A stretch of DNA of 64,000 bases from Microbotryomycetes sp. JL201. Lineage: Eukaryota; Basidiomycota; Microbotryomycetes. Of this stretch, positions 46,026-58,500 are shown piece by piece (within the stretch, counting starts at the first letter, position 1; each line of letters opens with the position of its first letter). The DNA lies in NCBI GenBank assembly GCA_033819885.1, contig JAQYUZ010000006.1, positions 248,001 to 312,000 on the forward strand, read 5' to 3'. The position numbers and the translations under genes were made by a program. The notes under the pieces were generated by a model, which saw only the letters and a program-made list of their open reading frames with translations, did no database searches and was not told the DNA's origin.

Positions 46026-48254
46026 ATGTCGGCCCCGCAGCGGAGCGATGAGGAGCAGCCAGAGCACATCTCCAAGTTTGGCCGGACCAACATGTCGTTT
46101 ATCGAGCCCGGCAGCGACGGTCGAACGTTCTCGCGCACGGCAACGCAGTCTTCGCTCGGGTCCGTCGTCGGCTTGACTTGCAGCGACGATCACAAGGTAA
46201 GAATGTTGTTGTGATGCTCACAGTATGTGTCAGCCGTACTGGGCGGTGGAAAGAGCCAGTCGAATGGCATGGGCTAGCTTAGCGCGCGTGCGCGCCCCGA
46301 GCTCGAGTGGGGCAACGATGTTCATTCTTGTTCATGAACTCGTCGGAGCTCGCACACCGTGGCCAGAATGGACAGCGTTGATCCGACAACCGTTTTGTAC
46401 CAATCGACATTCATACTCGTCCAGAACGCTCTAGCACGTGACACTGACACGGTTCTGTTCTGGCTATTCCAGGTCGTCTGCTGGACAGACATCTTTCAAC
46501 CGCCAGTTGTCAGACAGTATATCCAGAACGGCCGCTTGTTCCGCGAGCGCCAAGAGCGCACACCAGACCGCTTTGAATTGTTCTTGGACTTGGTCCTAGG
46601 TGCGCTCAGCCTGCCAAAAGAAACCCATCTTCCTAACGGCTTTAACACATTCCCGTGGACAGTCGGGGTCGTGCACCAGCTCGCCGATGTCGCTCTCGAA
46701 GGAGGGTCAAACGGAGCCACGACGGCAAAGATCGTACTGTGTTTCTACGTTTGCTGGTCAATCTGGAGCGACACGCGCACTTGGTCAAATCAGTCTGGCG
46801 TCGACGACGTCACTCAACGCATCCAAGTGCTCGCCATCCTCATCTGCTTGTGCGGATTCAGCGTCAATGCGGCAGCTATCGAAGTCGGCCCAGGATCAGC
46901 TGCCGAAGAAGCGGCAAGTGCTGCTCACCGATTCGTCAGAAGAGCAGCCGAAGCCGTTACAGGGCACGACAGTGTAGGATCCAGTGCCGAAGCCGCAGTC
47001 GAGCACCACGGTCGACAGCACGCCGTCGTCGCCGCTACCGCTTTCTTCCTCGTTGCCAAACTGATCCGAATCGTTACTTACGTCGGCTACGCGTACTGGT
47101 TGCCCGACTTTCGATCAAGTCACTTATCTCGTGTCGCTGGGTTATGCGCCGTCAGTCTCGTGTTTCTCGGTTGCTTGATCGCAAAGGACATTCGCACCGT
47201 GGCCATCATTGCCGGTGTCGGTGCCATCTTTGAGATCGGGCTTAAATTCACCGTCGGTATCATGGTTGCCATCGAACGACACCGGTACATGAAGCGCCAA
47301 CGCGACTCGGACGAGTCCGAGTTGGCCGAAGAGTCTTTCATTACGAGCAAAGGTCGCAAGCTGCCCGCTTTCAACCTCGAGCACATGGTCGAGCGCACTG
47401 CCGCTTTCGTCACGGTTGTCTTGGGCGAGTCTATCGTGTCTCTTTTGTTTACGGCCAGGCAAGGATCGTTTGGCCTCAGTGACGAGTTTGCACGAGCGAT
47501 TTTCGGTTTGACGATCGCGTTCACGCTCAATGCCGTCTTTTACGATTCCGCATTGTCCCGCAAATTCACGCACGCCATCAGGCGTCATTGGATCACGCAC
47601 ATTTTGTGGGACGTCGCGCATTACCCTCTTTGTACCGGCTTGATCTTGTCGTCTGCCGCTTTGCACCGTATGGTCGCAGAGGCCGAGGCATCACCACGAG
47701 CGACTCATTGGCAATACGGTGGAGGTTTGGCAGTCAGTCTCGCCTGTATCGCCATCATTGGTCTCTTGCACGAGTCTCTGGACGCCGCCGGGACCAGTCG
47801 GCTGAACCAATTCGCTAGGGCGCTCCTTAGGTTCGCCGTCGCACTCATTTTCGCCCTGTTGCCTTTGGCAAACTGGTCGACAAATTTGAGTTATTTGGGT
47901 ACAAATTTGGGCGTGTTTGCGACGTTGGTCGTGTTTGAGATTTGGATCAAACTTGGTCGACAAGAGGTCGACAACGTTGATCACCATTTCGTCGATGCGG
48001 ACCGACAAGAAGAATTGGAAGAGCGGTTGGCCGCCGTTGTTCAGAGACAGTCAAACAGGTTGTCGAATGATGCTACTACAACTGCAGCTGGAGGAGGACC
48101 GGATGGCGCTCAACCTCGCAAGTTGAGGTTCAGAACAAAGAGCGAAGAAGACATGGACACGTTGGAATCGGAAGAGACGCATTCGGCATTGGCGGCGCAA
48201 TTGGGCGTGCCCGCTGTGCCGATCGTGTCGAGGCAGAGTCAGAATGGCAAGTAG
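46026..48254 (+). CDS. LtrA-family multi-pass membrane protein
   Basis: Low-temperature-requirement A family, first described in bacteria and present in many fungi; function unknown. A short disordered N-terminal exon (MSAPQRSDEEQPEH ... GLTCSDDHK) is joined across an unusually long 276-nt intron (46197-46472) to one long exon. That holds RFELFLDLVLGALS, ATTAKIVLCFYVCWSIWSDT, VLAILICLCGFSVNAAAI, LIRIVTYVGYAYWLPDF, VAIIAGVGAIFEIGLKF, LEHMVERTAAFVTVVLGESI, IFGLTIAFTLNAVFYD, HILWDVAHYPLCTGLILSSA, LRFAVALIFALLPLANW. The EHMVERTAAFVTVVLGE block is the strongest family signature. The tail is charged. The long intron might hide a further small exon. Confidence 0.88.
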
Positions 48255-48473
48255 CGGGTCAGACAATTGATGTTAGCAGCTTGGGTCTTGGAGGCAGCGT
48301 CATGAACAAGTGCAATCGTTTCAGTTAGTGCTACAGGTGAAAAAAAAGAAAACAAACAAAAGTGTCCGTCGAGAGGCAAAACGAGAGAAAAGGGCACTGA
48401 GAAAAGTGTCTATGAACATGACTGAATCGGGTCTCAGGCTCGAGTCCAGCTCGTTATCGATGAAAACGCGTCG

Positions 48474-49906
48474 TCAAGATCCCCAAGACCATTTCAACGG
48501 TTCGTCCAGCTCTTGCAATCCTCTGCGCGCGAGCAAATGGAATGCTTCGAGAGATTGCGGCGACCTGCGATCGAGCTCGAGCGCCGCTGGCAACGACCGG
48601 CCGTTCAACAAACCCGATAGACCGTTCGAGCTGAGCAAACTTTTGATTTGATCTTCCGATAATGGACAATCAAACGATGCCGAAGACGAGAATGTCGGTG
48701 TAATCTTGAGCGAAAGCACGTTCATCTTGAGCGCAATTTTGTAATTGATCTTGATCTTGGACGCAGACGATCCGGTGAAGCCACATTTGTTTGCAATGTC
48801 TTGCAATACAGAGCCGTCAGAGTCGTACGAGGTCGTGTAATTGACCGCGAACGGAAAGTGGATCGTGTTGCTGATATGACGGTGCTCAGCGGCGGGCTTG
48901 AATGACTTTCTGGAGCCGACAAACTCACTTTGACATCTTCGGAATCCGAACGTCCTCGAGCTCACCGCCTCCAAAAGCCGAGCTTGGTTTCGTCGGATAA
49001 TATGCCGTCGCGGTCACTTTGCTGAATGTTGCTCCAAAGACTGTTCGATCATCTCAAATCAGCATGCTTGAGCGGCATGAGAAGAACAAGCTGAGAGCCT
49101 ACAATTTGGGTTGATGACACCAATCTGCAATCATGTTGCAAACTGTGTCAGCAACACGGCAAAACACATTGCCAAATGCAACTCACGTTCAGCTTGACGT
49201 TGAGGTTGAACCCGTTCGAGCCGACAGAGACAGAATCTCCGATCGACGATGCCTCGATGCCGTTGAATGATACGGACGGTGGCTTGACCCAGACTGGCGT
49301 GGTACGAGGAGAGCGTTGAGCAAGATGAACTCGTTGCGCGGCGGTGGCAGCTTCGAAAAGCAAACTTACGAAAGAATGCCGCAAAGATGCTGACAATGAC
49401 GATGACGGCCAAGATGAGCGCGCAACAACACACGCGTCCGCAGCATCTGCCTCTGCCGCCGCGCGTGAATGTGCCCTTGTGCTCGTCCATTCGCCACAGC
49501 CGGAGACCTTCTTTTTTCGGGATCTGACCTTCTGCTGCCATCTATGACATCACGGGGGAGTTCAAAAATCAATCAGGCCGCACTACAACACAGTGATGCG
49601 TATGTACGGCGGACTGACCTGTGCGGCGATGCTGCCTCGCGTGACTGGGTTCACGGCCTTTTCGTAGGAATAGTCGTCGTCATAAGGCGGTGTCGGTGCC
49701 GGGTACCTGCCTCCGGGCACGCTTGTGTCTCTGCCTGCAAACTGAGCAGAGTGTTGCATGATGGCATCGGACGAGGCGAGCGTCGGCACGGACGCAGCGG
49801 CGGCAACGGCGGCGGGCGGGTACGAATGGTCCGTGTATGTGCGCGCCAAGCCCGTCGATTGGGCCGATTCGCTCGAGTGTTGCCTCCGCGACAGTTTGTT
49901 GCTCAT
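48474..49906 (-). CDS. Single-pass membrane protein with LEA2-like beta domain
   Basis: A disordered cytoplasmic head (SNKLSRRQHSSESAQS, ATG 49906) joins in phase to MAAEGQIPKKEGLRLWRMD. A basic Gly/Arg/Cys-rich stretch precedes one transmembrane helix (ALILAVIVIVSIFAAFF). Outside it lies a beta-sandwich with the LEA2/WHy pattern: WVKPPSVSFNGIEASS, VGSNGFNLNVKLN, then VTATAYYPTK, NTIHFPFAVNYTTSYDS, VLQDIANKCGFTGS and YKIALKMNVLSLKITP. This architecture recurs in fungal proteins of the vacuolar Tag1/YLR173W sort, but I cannot assign a role. Five exons. Confidence 0.65.
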
Positions 49907-50253
49907 CGTGAATCAGGCGATGAGGTGAGGGCGACTGCGGCTGCGCACGCGCCTCGCTGCTCGTTTGTGACCGAACTGGACGCGTGACGGCGTCGACAGC
50001 GCTCGAGAGAGGTCGCAATATCAGCCTTGATGGCGATGAATGCGCTCCCGGATTATGCTGTGCGTTGCCGAGGGGCTGATCAAAGGGTGAGCCCTGAAGC
50101 GACGCACCGCCCACTTTCAATCATTTCCAAATCTGCGTTCCTCACGATCGCACGTCTGAACAACATCAGCTGTCCGCCTTTTTGAGCCTGCTCGACAGTT
50201 TCTTCCTGACCTAGATTGTCCTCGGCCAACAGTCTGTGAGCTCCGCCGACGCC
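49907..50253. other. Divergent promoter region
   Basis: About 350 bases between the start codons of the LEA2-like gene (minus) and the mS35 gene (plus). Open frames here are shadows. No repeat seen. Confidence 0.45.
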
Positions 50254-51182
50254 ATGGCTTCTGCCAGACGAGCATTCTCGTCGACCGCAGCCGCATGCGC
50301 CCGACCAAAGCGGTCCCTTTCACCCAGAAGCAATCCATTGGACATGGCAAACATGCTCGGACAGCCGTTCGACTTTCCATTGACGCGCGACACGATCCTC
50401 AAGATGGAAAAGAAGCGCGAGTTCTTGCACTATTTGCGATCAGAGCAGCTCCAGTTCAAAGACTTGGGTCAGTCGCTGCCACACTCATAGTGTCACACAA
50501 GTCTGCGTCATGACACCGTTCCTTGATGCGCTGCAGTCGCGTTCCGTCAACGATTCGAACCGCCTTCGAAGCGACAAATGATCAGACTGAGAAGGCAACA
50601 CTACCAGGGAGAGCAACACCCAGCATCTCGCAAAGTGGATATTACGGTTAGCGTTGCCGACCTCCCCCTGTCGTCAGACAACGCTCGCCACAAGTTCAAG
50701 CTGATTGCCGGACCGAGGTGGAATAGCTTGACGGACGAGGTCAAGATCGCATGCGAACAGTTCCCGACAGATAAAATGAACGAAAAGTGGTGCTCGGACA
50801 CGCTCGACAAGATGCTGGCAGAGGCAGAGGTACGTGTCCGGTCATTTAGCAAAAGCAGACCAGGGCAGACGGCTTTCGACAGCTGACGAGTACGACCATT
50901 CGTCTGTGACAGAACAAGTCTGACGATATGAGTGACATTCCGCTCGACACGCGACCGACAATTGCCAAAATGCTCAAGAAAAGGGCAAAGCTGCAGCCGG
51001 TTACACTCAAGCATTATCCTCGAGAATGGCTGCCGCAGAACGTCAATTTTGGCAACAAGACAAGAAGTGATGCGCAAGCAGCGGCTGCAGAACTGCCAGC
51101 GTCGGAAGGCAGTACAGCGGAGAGCATTCAGGATCTGCCGAGTGCTGGCGTTGGCAAGCAAGGGGGCGCAGAGAAGCTGTAG
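50254..51182 (+). CDS. RSM24: Mitochondrial small-subunit ribosomal protein mS35 (Rsm24)
   Basis: ATG 50254 begins a typical presequence (MASARRAFSSTAAACARPKR). Mature part: PFDFPLTRDTILKMEKKREF, LHYLRSEQLQFKDL, an intron, then the conserved S24/S35 domain: VSVADLPLSSDNARHKFKLI, AGPRWNSLTDEVKIACEQFP and NEKWCSDTLDKMLAEA, an intron, then DTRPTIAKMLKKRA, and PREWLPQNVNFGNK. Three exons; acidic Ala-rich end. Part of the head of the mitoribosome. Confidence 0.92.
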
Positions 51183-51340
51183 ATCACGAGTTTCTCATCG
51201 ATGTTGCAAGACAGGCAATGCGCAGGATGTAGGCTCATTCCCGCTCGCAGGCGGTATCGGTGGAGCCTACTTTGTTTTGCTGTTGGACAATCCTTGCTCA
51301 GCTGGATATATACACGATCGTGGTCCAGCTCGTGTATCGC

Positions 51341-51854
51341 TCACGCAAGTTCTTCTTGCACTGTTCGGACTTTGGCATCAAGAGAACCTTGCTTGTCTGT
51401 CCTCGTACCGATTCGAATGTCTGTAGCGATTCGAGGGCAGCCCATGGCGTGAATGGCCTCGTGACATGCCTCAATCGCTTTCATCACATCCGAGTATTCT
51501 CCTTCGAGACCAGTACCATCTGTGTTTTACGGATGTGAATTTTCGAGAACTCGAAGCGCACAAAGTCAACCGGAACTCACATCCGTGCAACTGATACTTG
51601 AGTCCAGTCTTTTCGAGCACACGTTGGCATTCTGCAATGTACTGAATTCGGTCCGTCATGGACAGTTAAAATGCAAGCTCATGTGGCGCCCCGAAGTGGA
51701 GTGCTCGAGAGCACTGACAGCCGGAACTTACCTTGGTGACTCCTACTTCGGGGACGCCCATTGGGACCAAACAAAAGTCTGCTACCTGTCACGTCATGTG
51801 AACGATGAGCGCTGCGTCAAAGGTACCACTTTGTCGGTCACGCAGGATTGGCAT
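51341..51854 (-). CDS. ECM15/MTH1187 (DUF77) thiamine-binding-fold protein, 100 aa
   Basis: Recovered only by splicing four exons: 51842-51854, 51732-51781, 51581-51641 and 51341-51519 (13, 50, 61 and 179 nt; total 303, phases agree). Product: MPILPDFCLVPMGVPEVGVT, then YIAECQRVLEKTGLKYQLHG, then YGTGLEGEYSDVMKAIEACH, IRIGTRTDKQGSLDAKV and a stop. The PMG, LHGYGTGLEGE and RIGTRTDK blocks are the DUF77 signatures; these small ferredoxin-like proteins bind thiamine or related pyrimidines, and yeast Ecm15 is the homologue. Length is exactly that of the family. Confidence 0.88.
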
Positions 51855-52037
51855 GCGCTGTCGCTGACGTGGGGTATACGAACAGAGGCAGCTCACAGCA
51901 TGCATAATCCTCGTAGAGTTTCCCGCGGCAAGGTCGAGGGATAAGCTTAGACTTGTCGACGATTGGGAGTGATCTCGGACTCGTCGCGACTTTTGAAAGG
52001 TAGGCAGTCACTTATGGCGCGTTCTAGTAGGCATATG

Positions 52038-52043
52038 TATAAA
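52038..52043 (+). promoter_or_regulatory. TATA-like element of the Zn2Cys6 factor gene
   Basis: GTATAAAT about 50 bases before the ATG at 52088. Position fits a fungal TATA box, which favours a start at 52088 or 52175 over 52052. Confidence 0.4.
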
Positions 52044-52087
52044 TTTGAGGGATGTACAAGTCCAAGTGCTCCTCGCTGCTCCTCGTA

Positions 52088-55000
52088 ATGTCAACCCCCC
52101 TGTTTGATAGCTCACGTGCCGTGTGCTCGGGCCGCTCGGTCCGCGAGCCATCAACGACGACGAGGGGAGATCCGATGAATCCACCGGGCCTGTATCTGCC
52201 GAACGGGCCCATCCCGTCATCGATGCGCACCTCGAATGGCGTGTTTGATGTGCATCAGCACGGCTCGGCCGGAACGTCCGGCAGCGCGTCTCACGGCATC
52301 GCCATAACTTCACCGAGCGCAGTTCACATGCTCGCCGGTACGATTGGCATGTCTCCTCATTCTGACGGATCAGCCGCTGGAGCGACATCTCCGGGCCTGG
52401 CTCAGCAGCAACCGCAGCAGCAACATCCGACGGTCCAAACACCCGCAGACGGACCCACACAGGGCGCAAACAGTAGCAGCAAGGGCAAAGGGAAACAGTC
52501 TGTGCATCCTAGCAGGAGAAACTCGGAACACAGTCCGGCCGGAGACGAGGAAGATCGCAAACGGCCAAAAGTGAGCTCGGTGCACTCGTAAACTTGATCA
52601 GCCACTCAAATAAGCGTCTTCTTTTCGATCGACAGGCGGGTCCACGAGCAAGCGTAGCCTGCTCCGTATGCAGGTCAGTTCTAGCATCCGAAGTCAACAT
52701 GTCTCTGTCGTTTCTGAGGCTTTGCCGCCACAGAAAGCGCAAGATTCGCTGCTCGGGCGGATGGCCAAAGTGCAGCTTTTGCGAGTTTCGCAAATTCGAG
52801 TGCAAGTACGAGGGTCATCCTGCAGAGACGGCGCATACTGTTGGCAATCCGTAAGCAAACTTGTGTCAACTGCGAGAATATTGACGGCCCAGATCACATC
52901 GCTGAACCAATCGAACATGGTTCTAGGCATGCGCTGTACGGCATAGCCAACTCGTTTCCCGTCGGGGCCACGTCGTTGCCTGCGCAAGAGTTGGTTCTCG
53001 AAGCTCTCGACGTGTTTCTTCTTCACAAGTGCGTGCGCCTGCAGATTGTGGACGTCCGTCAACTCACCAACGGAATGTGGCAGTTATGACACGTTCTACT
53101 TCATACACAAGCCAACGCTAGTCGAAAGCATCAAGGCCGAGACAGCCCCGAAAGAGCTCTTGTTTTGTATCCTGGCATTCGCTGCGAGGTTCATGCAGTC
53201 GCTCAAAGACTTGCACGAGAACTCGCCTCTAAGTGCCGCCGATACTTACGCGGCCATCGCGGCTCTGCTCTTGGCGACGGCGCCATCTTCAGCCACCGTT
53301 AGGGCCAACGGCACAACGCTTGGCTCGCTCGACTCGGACGTAACACTCGTTCGGTGCCAGTGCTTTCTGATGCTCGGAGTGTTTGAGTGCACCGCAAACC
53401 TCGAAAACGCTGGCTGGTTGCGAATTGGCCAGGCGTTCCGGATGGCACAGATCCTACGCCTTGGATTCGAGGACGAAGACGAAGGCACGAGCTCGAGCCG
53501 GCCGGAGAAGGATCCTCTGCGCTCAGAAGCGAGGCGAAGGACATTCTGGGCTTGTTTTTTGATTGACAGAACGATGAGTGACGGCAAAGAACGGCCCTGT
53601 GTGCTCAGGGTGCCTCTTCCGTCTGTGTTGCGCTTGCCAAGCAGCGACGCATACTATCACACTGGCACGTATGCGCCTGGAGCTCGATTCGATCCGGACC
53701 CGCCGCCTTGGTCTCTGCCTCATCACGGCGAGCAAGGAGCCAGAGAGCCCGAGCCAGATCTGTATGGGATGACACTACGCGTGTCGGAAGTCTTTCAGAA
53801 GGTGTCGACCTACATCGGAGCAGGTGGTCGCAACGTTGACCGCCGAGCGCCTTGGGTTCCAGAATCAACTTTTGCCACCCTCCGAGCCGAATTGGCAATG
53901 TTCGAATCTCGGCTGCCAAAGGACTTCCAGTACAACGATTCAAATTTTACCGCTCACTGCCTGATAGGCCAAGGGAGGTTGTATGCGATGCTGCATCTAC
54001 TGTACAACACGGCCACTCTGATCCTTCATCGCGACTACTTGCCATTTCTACCGCCGCCGAACTTCAAGGTTTGCACAGTTGTCTCTGTGTTGCATTCCCC
54101 TAGGAAGCTGACTTGCGCTCTGACCGTCAAAAATTAAGGCTGGAGACGGACCGATCGACGGCGAGCCGTTATACGGTGAACCCCTCGCCCCTGCTGGTTG
54201 GTGGCAGGCCTCGTTCGTGAGTATAGACGGCGCGGCTTGTCTTGTCACACACTCAATATCATGCATGCAGAATCGTGCGGCGATCGCAGCTGGTTCTGTG
54301 GCAGACATTTTGTCAATGAGCATCTCGCATGGCTCAATGATCTCGCATCCTTTCGCCGGCTTTGCCGCTCTCGCTTCCACCACAATACATTTACACCTGT
54401 GAGCTCGACAGAGCGGGTCAATTTGAAGGAATCGCTAACTCGGTCGCCTGAAAATGATAGCAAATATTGGCCACAGTCATCGGATGCGCCTGTCAACAAT
54501 GCTTTCCACATTGAGCAAACCGCTGCAACTCTGACACAACTGCGAGACGTTTGTAAGCGGGATCATCCAGAAACCGCAAGGCTCTCACATTTTCTGACTG
54601 TTCGCGGATCAGACCCCATTGCCTCTGGTTGGTGTGACGGCATGGCCAAGCTTCAAGTTTTGTGTGAGTGTTACTTCACTTTCGTGCTCCAAATACAGAC
54701 TGATGGGTGTACTGCTACAGATTTCGGACGCGTTCGAGGCAAGATTGACATTGACCCTGCGAAAGTGCGCTCGAGCGTCGTCAATTTGTTGCAATCGAGC
54801 CGCGACAACAACGACTCTGCAAACAATCGAGCAGCAAATTCGAGCAACGAAACCCCATCAGCAACAGCGAGACACGCTCGGAAAACAAAGTCGAAAAAGC
54901 TGAATGCGGCGACGGAGCTGTCACCGGGCGAGCACATTGTATCCAACTCGTCACTCGCCAGCGTCATCACCAGTCCTACCTCTCACAACACGACACCACT

Positions 55001-55385
55001 CTCTGTCACGTCGCAACCTCACGCCATGTCATTACCAGCACATGCTGGCAACTCGGCAGTCAACGAGGTCGCTCTGACAACTAGTCCAGGTGCCAGCCAA
55101 GGCGGTCCTTCTCCAGACTCGAACCTGCTCGATTTTGGTTTGTTTGGCATGTCTTCTCAACCTTACAATTGGAGTACAAGCTTGGATCCGCTCGTCGACA
55201 TGTTTGGCAACGCTTCAGGCGGAGGTGGCGGAGGTTGGGCAGACTTTAACGTTTTGGCTACAATGGATCCTTTCGGACCTGGATCTCACGGAGGTATGGA
55301 CAGTGCGGGCGGTGGAGGCAACGTCGCGAGTGGGTCTGCGGCAGCCTTAGCCTGGCCGACGCAAAACTTTCAATGGCAGCCATAA
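52088..55385 (+). CDS. Zn2Cys6 fungal transcription factor
   Basis: Gal4-type regulator. A disordered Ser/Gln-rich head with an NLS-like KRPK precedes the DNA-binding cluster, which is split by an intron inside the zinc motif: ACSVC plus RKRKIRCSGGWPKCSFC and EFRKFEC give C-x2-C-x6-C-x6-C-x2-C-x6-C. Later exons carry the fungal middle homology region: YDTFYFIHKPTLVESI, LLFCILAFAARFMQSL, LVRCQCFLMLGVFECT, ENAGWLRIGQAFRMAQIL, RRRTFWACFLIDRTMSDGKE and RLYAMLHLLYNTATLILHRD. A Ser/Thr/Gln region and a Gly-rich end with DLG-like acidic patches (LLDFGLFG, DPLVDMFG) look like an activation domain. Start could be 52052, 52088 or 52175. Targets unknown. Confidence 0.9.
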
Positions 55386-55543
55386 GAAAGTTACTTTAGA
55401 GAAACGCAACAGGTACAATGCAGTGGTATCAGAGCGTGAAAAGAGAAATACGATACAGCTACGTAAACAGCTTGTTGTCATGCATATGTGCCTTCTATAT
55501 GCCCTGTCGAGAAAACAAAGGGAAAATCACCCAGACAGGGCAC

Positions 55544-58500
55544 TCAACAGGTCCCCTGTTCTGGATACTCTAGGTCTAGCCTCATTGATAACGAGACAAG
55601 ACTGTAAAACAACGGACCTTTTCTGTCCCACTCTGACGCCGTCACATCTTCTGCTTTGCCGCTGCCTTTGTCGACACCAAACACGAATGCATCCCTGACC
55701 TTGAGCAAGTTGGTTTGAAGTTCAGTCATTTGACTGTCAGTGTATCGAGCCAGTATGTCTTCAACTTGGTGTGCCTCTGATTCCGGTATCGTAACAGAAA
55801 ATTTGGAATAGTCGAGCACGTCTTGGAACGGCAACAGGTTACGGTCGACGATAAAGGCGGGAATACAGCCAGCGTAGATGGCTTCGTATGTCCTTGTCGT
55901 CCTATTGTCGTCATGATGCATGAGCTGGTATTCCTCATGTTATAAGGTTCACAATGGGCAGGACTTACCATGCCGGGATGCCACGTGGCAGCAAACAAAA
56001 TTTGCTGGCATTGAGCGTACCCAAGTACCGCTCGCCAGGGGCATACTTTTGGTACAAGATGCGGCTTGCCTTCACGCCTTCATCCGTCTCGCCGCCGGCC
56101 CTGCCGCAACCAATCTTTGTTCGAACGATCGCGCCAAAACCTCTGACGCCACCTGCAAAAAAGCCCAAGTGTTGACGTTTGCTAACGGCAAGTACGTTGT
56201 CTAGAGACTTGAATGAGTCGAAAAGTGACTTTGAGTGTTTTGAAACGGCAGGCACGATGATGTCTCGGTCGGGTTTCACGCAACGGGTGTTGTAGTCGCC
56301 ATTGACCTGCCAGGCGATCGCTTGGTCCATAGGCGACGGCGGCGACCGTCCCAAAACGTCCTCAAGTTTCGGCCACCACCCGGTGCAAGAGCCAAAGTCA
56401 TGCGTGAACGGAATGACAATCTTGGTACCGGTAATGTGAGGCGGCGCACTCGCCACTCTTTGCTCGGCAAAACCCATCGTGTCAGCCAGCTTTTTGAACG
56501 TGTTCTCTTGTAGGTAGTTGTAGTAGCATCCTTGGTAATATGGCACGACGACAAAATCTGCCTCTTCGAGTGATACACTCCGGTTGCGCATAGCTTCGAC
56601 CATGAAGTGGTCACCGAGGAATGGTAGTGGACTCTGGTCAATGTCGGTGCACGCAGGGTTCTTCGTGTGCGTGTCAATCGACTCTGGCAGCTCAACGACG
56701 TGCGGTCGAGGCATGTCCTCGAGCGCGGTGGAGAACGCGCGCTTCGCTCCAGGCAATATCAGCGATTCAAGCGGGACGGCTTCCACTCTTTCAGCCAGTG
56801 TCTGCTCCTTGACAGCTGAAGCATCGGTGCCAAAAGATAATTGTTCGCTGTAGCGCACGTCGGGGAACGGTCCTTTCGTTGACTTATCGCCGCAACGGTC
56901 TCGCGTACACTTGCACGTTTTGGACGCAACGCAAATGAGCGGCGCAGTGCAATCAACGTGACAGATTGGAGAATCCTTTTTGGTCCAAGTGGCGGCAGTC
57001 GATTGCTTTGGCTTGCAAACTGCTGATTCGACGCTCGACAATGCTTTCTGCAAACGACTGATCTCGTCGTGCTCGGCGCGCAAATCTTGACAGCGTTTGA
57101 GGGACAAGGTCGAATCAGACAATGTGGTTCTGCCGTCCTCGGACGGATATTCGACTTGCGACGTGAGCAGAGCTGATTGTGCGAGCCTCGTCAGCATTGT
57201 TCGTGCATTCCTAGCCTGCTCCACTCACGGTCTTCCTTGAAAAAGTCCCATACGTCTTTGCGCCTGTCTGTCGCCGCACAACATATCGGATTGATCCGCC
57301 ACAGCATCGGACGAGTCTCGCCAGCGATAGTCTGGAACGAGACAATTTTGCCAGCACTATTTTGCAGCACGAGCCGACGTTTCGGCTCTTCGCCTTCTGC
57401 CACACCTTCCGTCGGCGGCAAAGACAATGTGAAGCTCCTCGAGTCTCGATGTATAAAGTCGACCGAGTACCATTCGGCGACAATGTGCTCTCCAGCCTTG
57501 GACTGGTCTGTAAACGAAGGCGCAGCTCCGGTTTCGGACGCTGTTGCCCAGACGACAACTTCAGACTCTCCCGAAAGCTCGCCCTTGTCATTGAGCTTGT
57601 GACATCGCAGTTGTAGGTCGACTTTGCCCTCGAGGCCTCGCTCGGCCAAGATCTCGACTCCGCGCACGCCTTCCTTGAACGGCACGGCTGGCAATACCGA
57701 CAAGGGCTCGGTGTGCTGATCCTCAATTCCCTGAGAGCACCCAAGCGTATAGTACGCGCCCTCGATGACCGTCAACAGCTGTGCGTTGCATCCGCTGAGC
57801 GCCAAAAGTCCTTCTTCGAGAACAGGGATTGAAGGCGGTGACGAGCATGCGACGTTGACACGAGTGGCGAGATGCGTTGCTTGAAGCTTGAGCAGCATTG
57901 TGAGGTATCGTCGCAGCGCCGTTCGGATCGACAACGCAGGCGCGAAGCCCAGTACCCGGGCAGCTCGTTTACGATCGTTCGCCGGACTGGGTTGAGGCCC
58001 AATCAACGGTTCGCGTTCGGTCTCGAACGTTGCGAGGGGTGATTGACTTGTCGTGAGCTTGATGACCGTCTTGGCGATATAGTAAAGCGGTGATAAAGCT
58101 TTCTGAACGAGAGGCGGCCCGATGACTTCGACCTCGCTGACGAAACCGAGCGCCTTCAGGTAATCTTTCTTGCCTGCAAGTTCAAGCATGCGCGCGCCCT
58201 GCACGACTGCGCGCGATGCATCATCAACGGCGATGAAGGGTTCCTGCTCGTCCGAGAAGGCTGAAACCTCAATTGGCAAGTGCCCAAGCGCCGATTGGAC
58301 CATGTGGGGAACGGGGTCGAAGCGTGGCGCGTAAGGATCCCCAATGATGGAATATGCTGACGGAAGCTGTAAGAGCATCGAGTGAAGCGGGAAATTGCGA
58401 GCAAAAGCTTTGAGTGATTCTTCTGCTGCAACAGTCGACAAGCTCGAGGCATTCCAGTTGACAACGCCGGGCATCTGCAAGGGACGACAAAGTGAGCCAC

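Noticed and set aside
57191-57224. Separate SDR and exostosin genes overlapping by 34 bases
   Set aside because: A canonical intron with donor, branch site and acceptor joins them in phase, and neither has a convincing separate promoter or start at this point.
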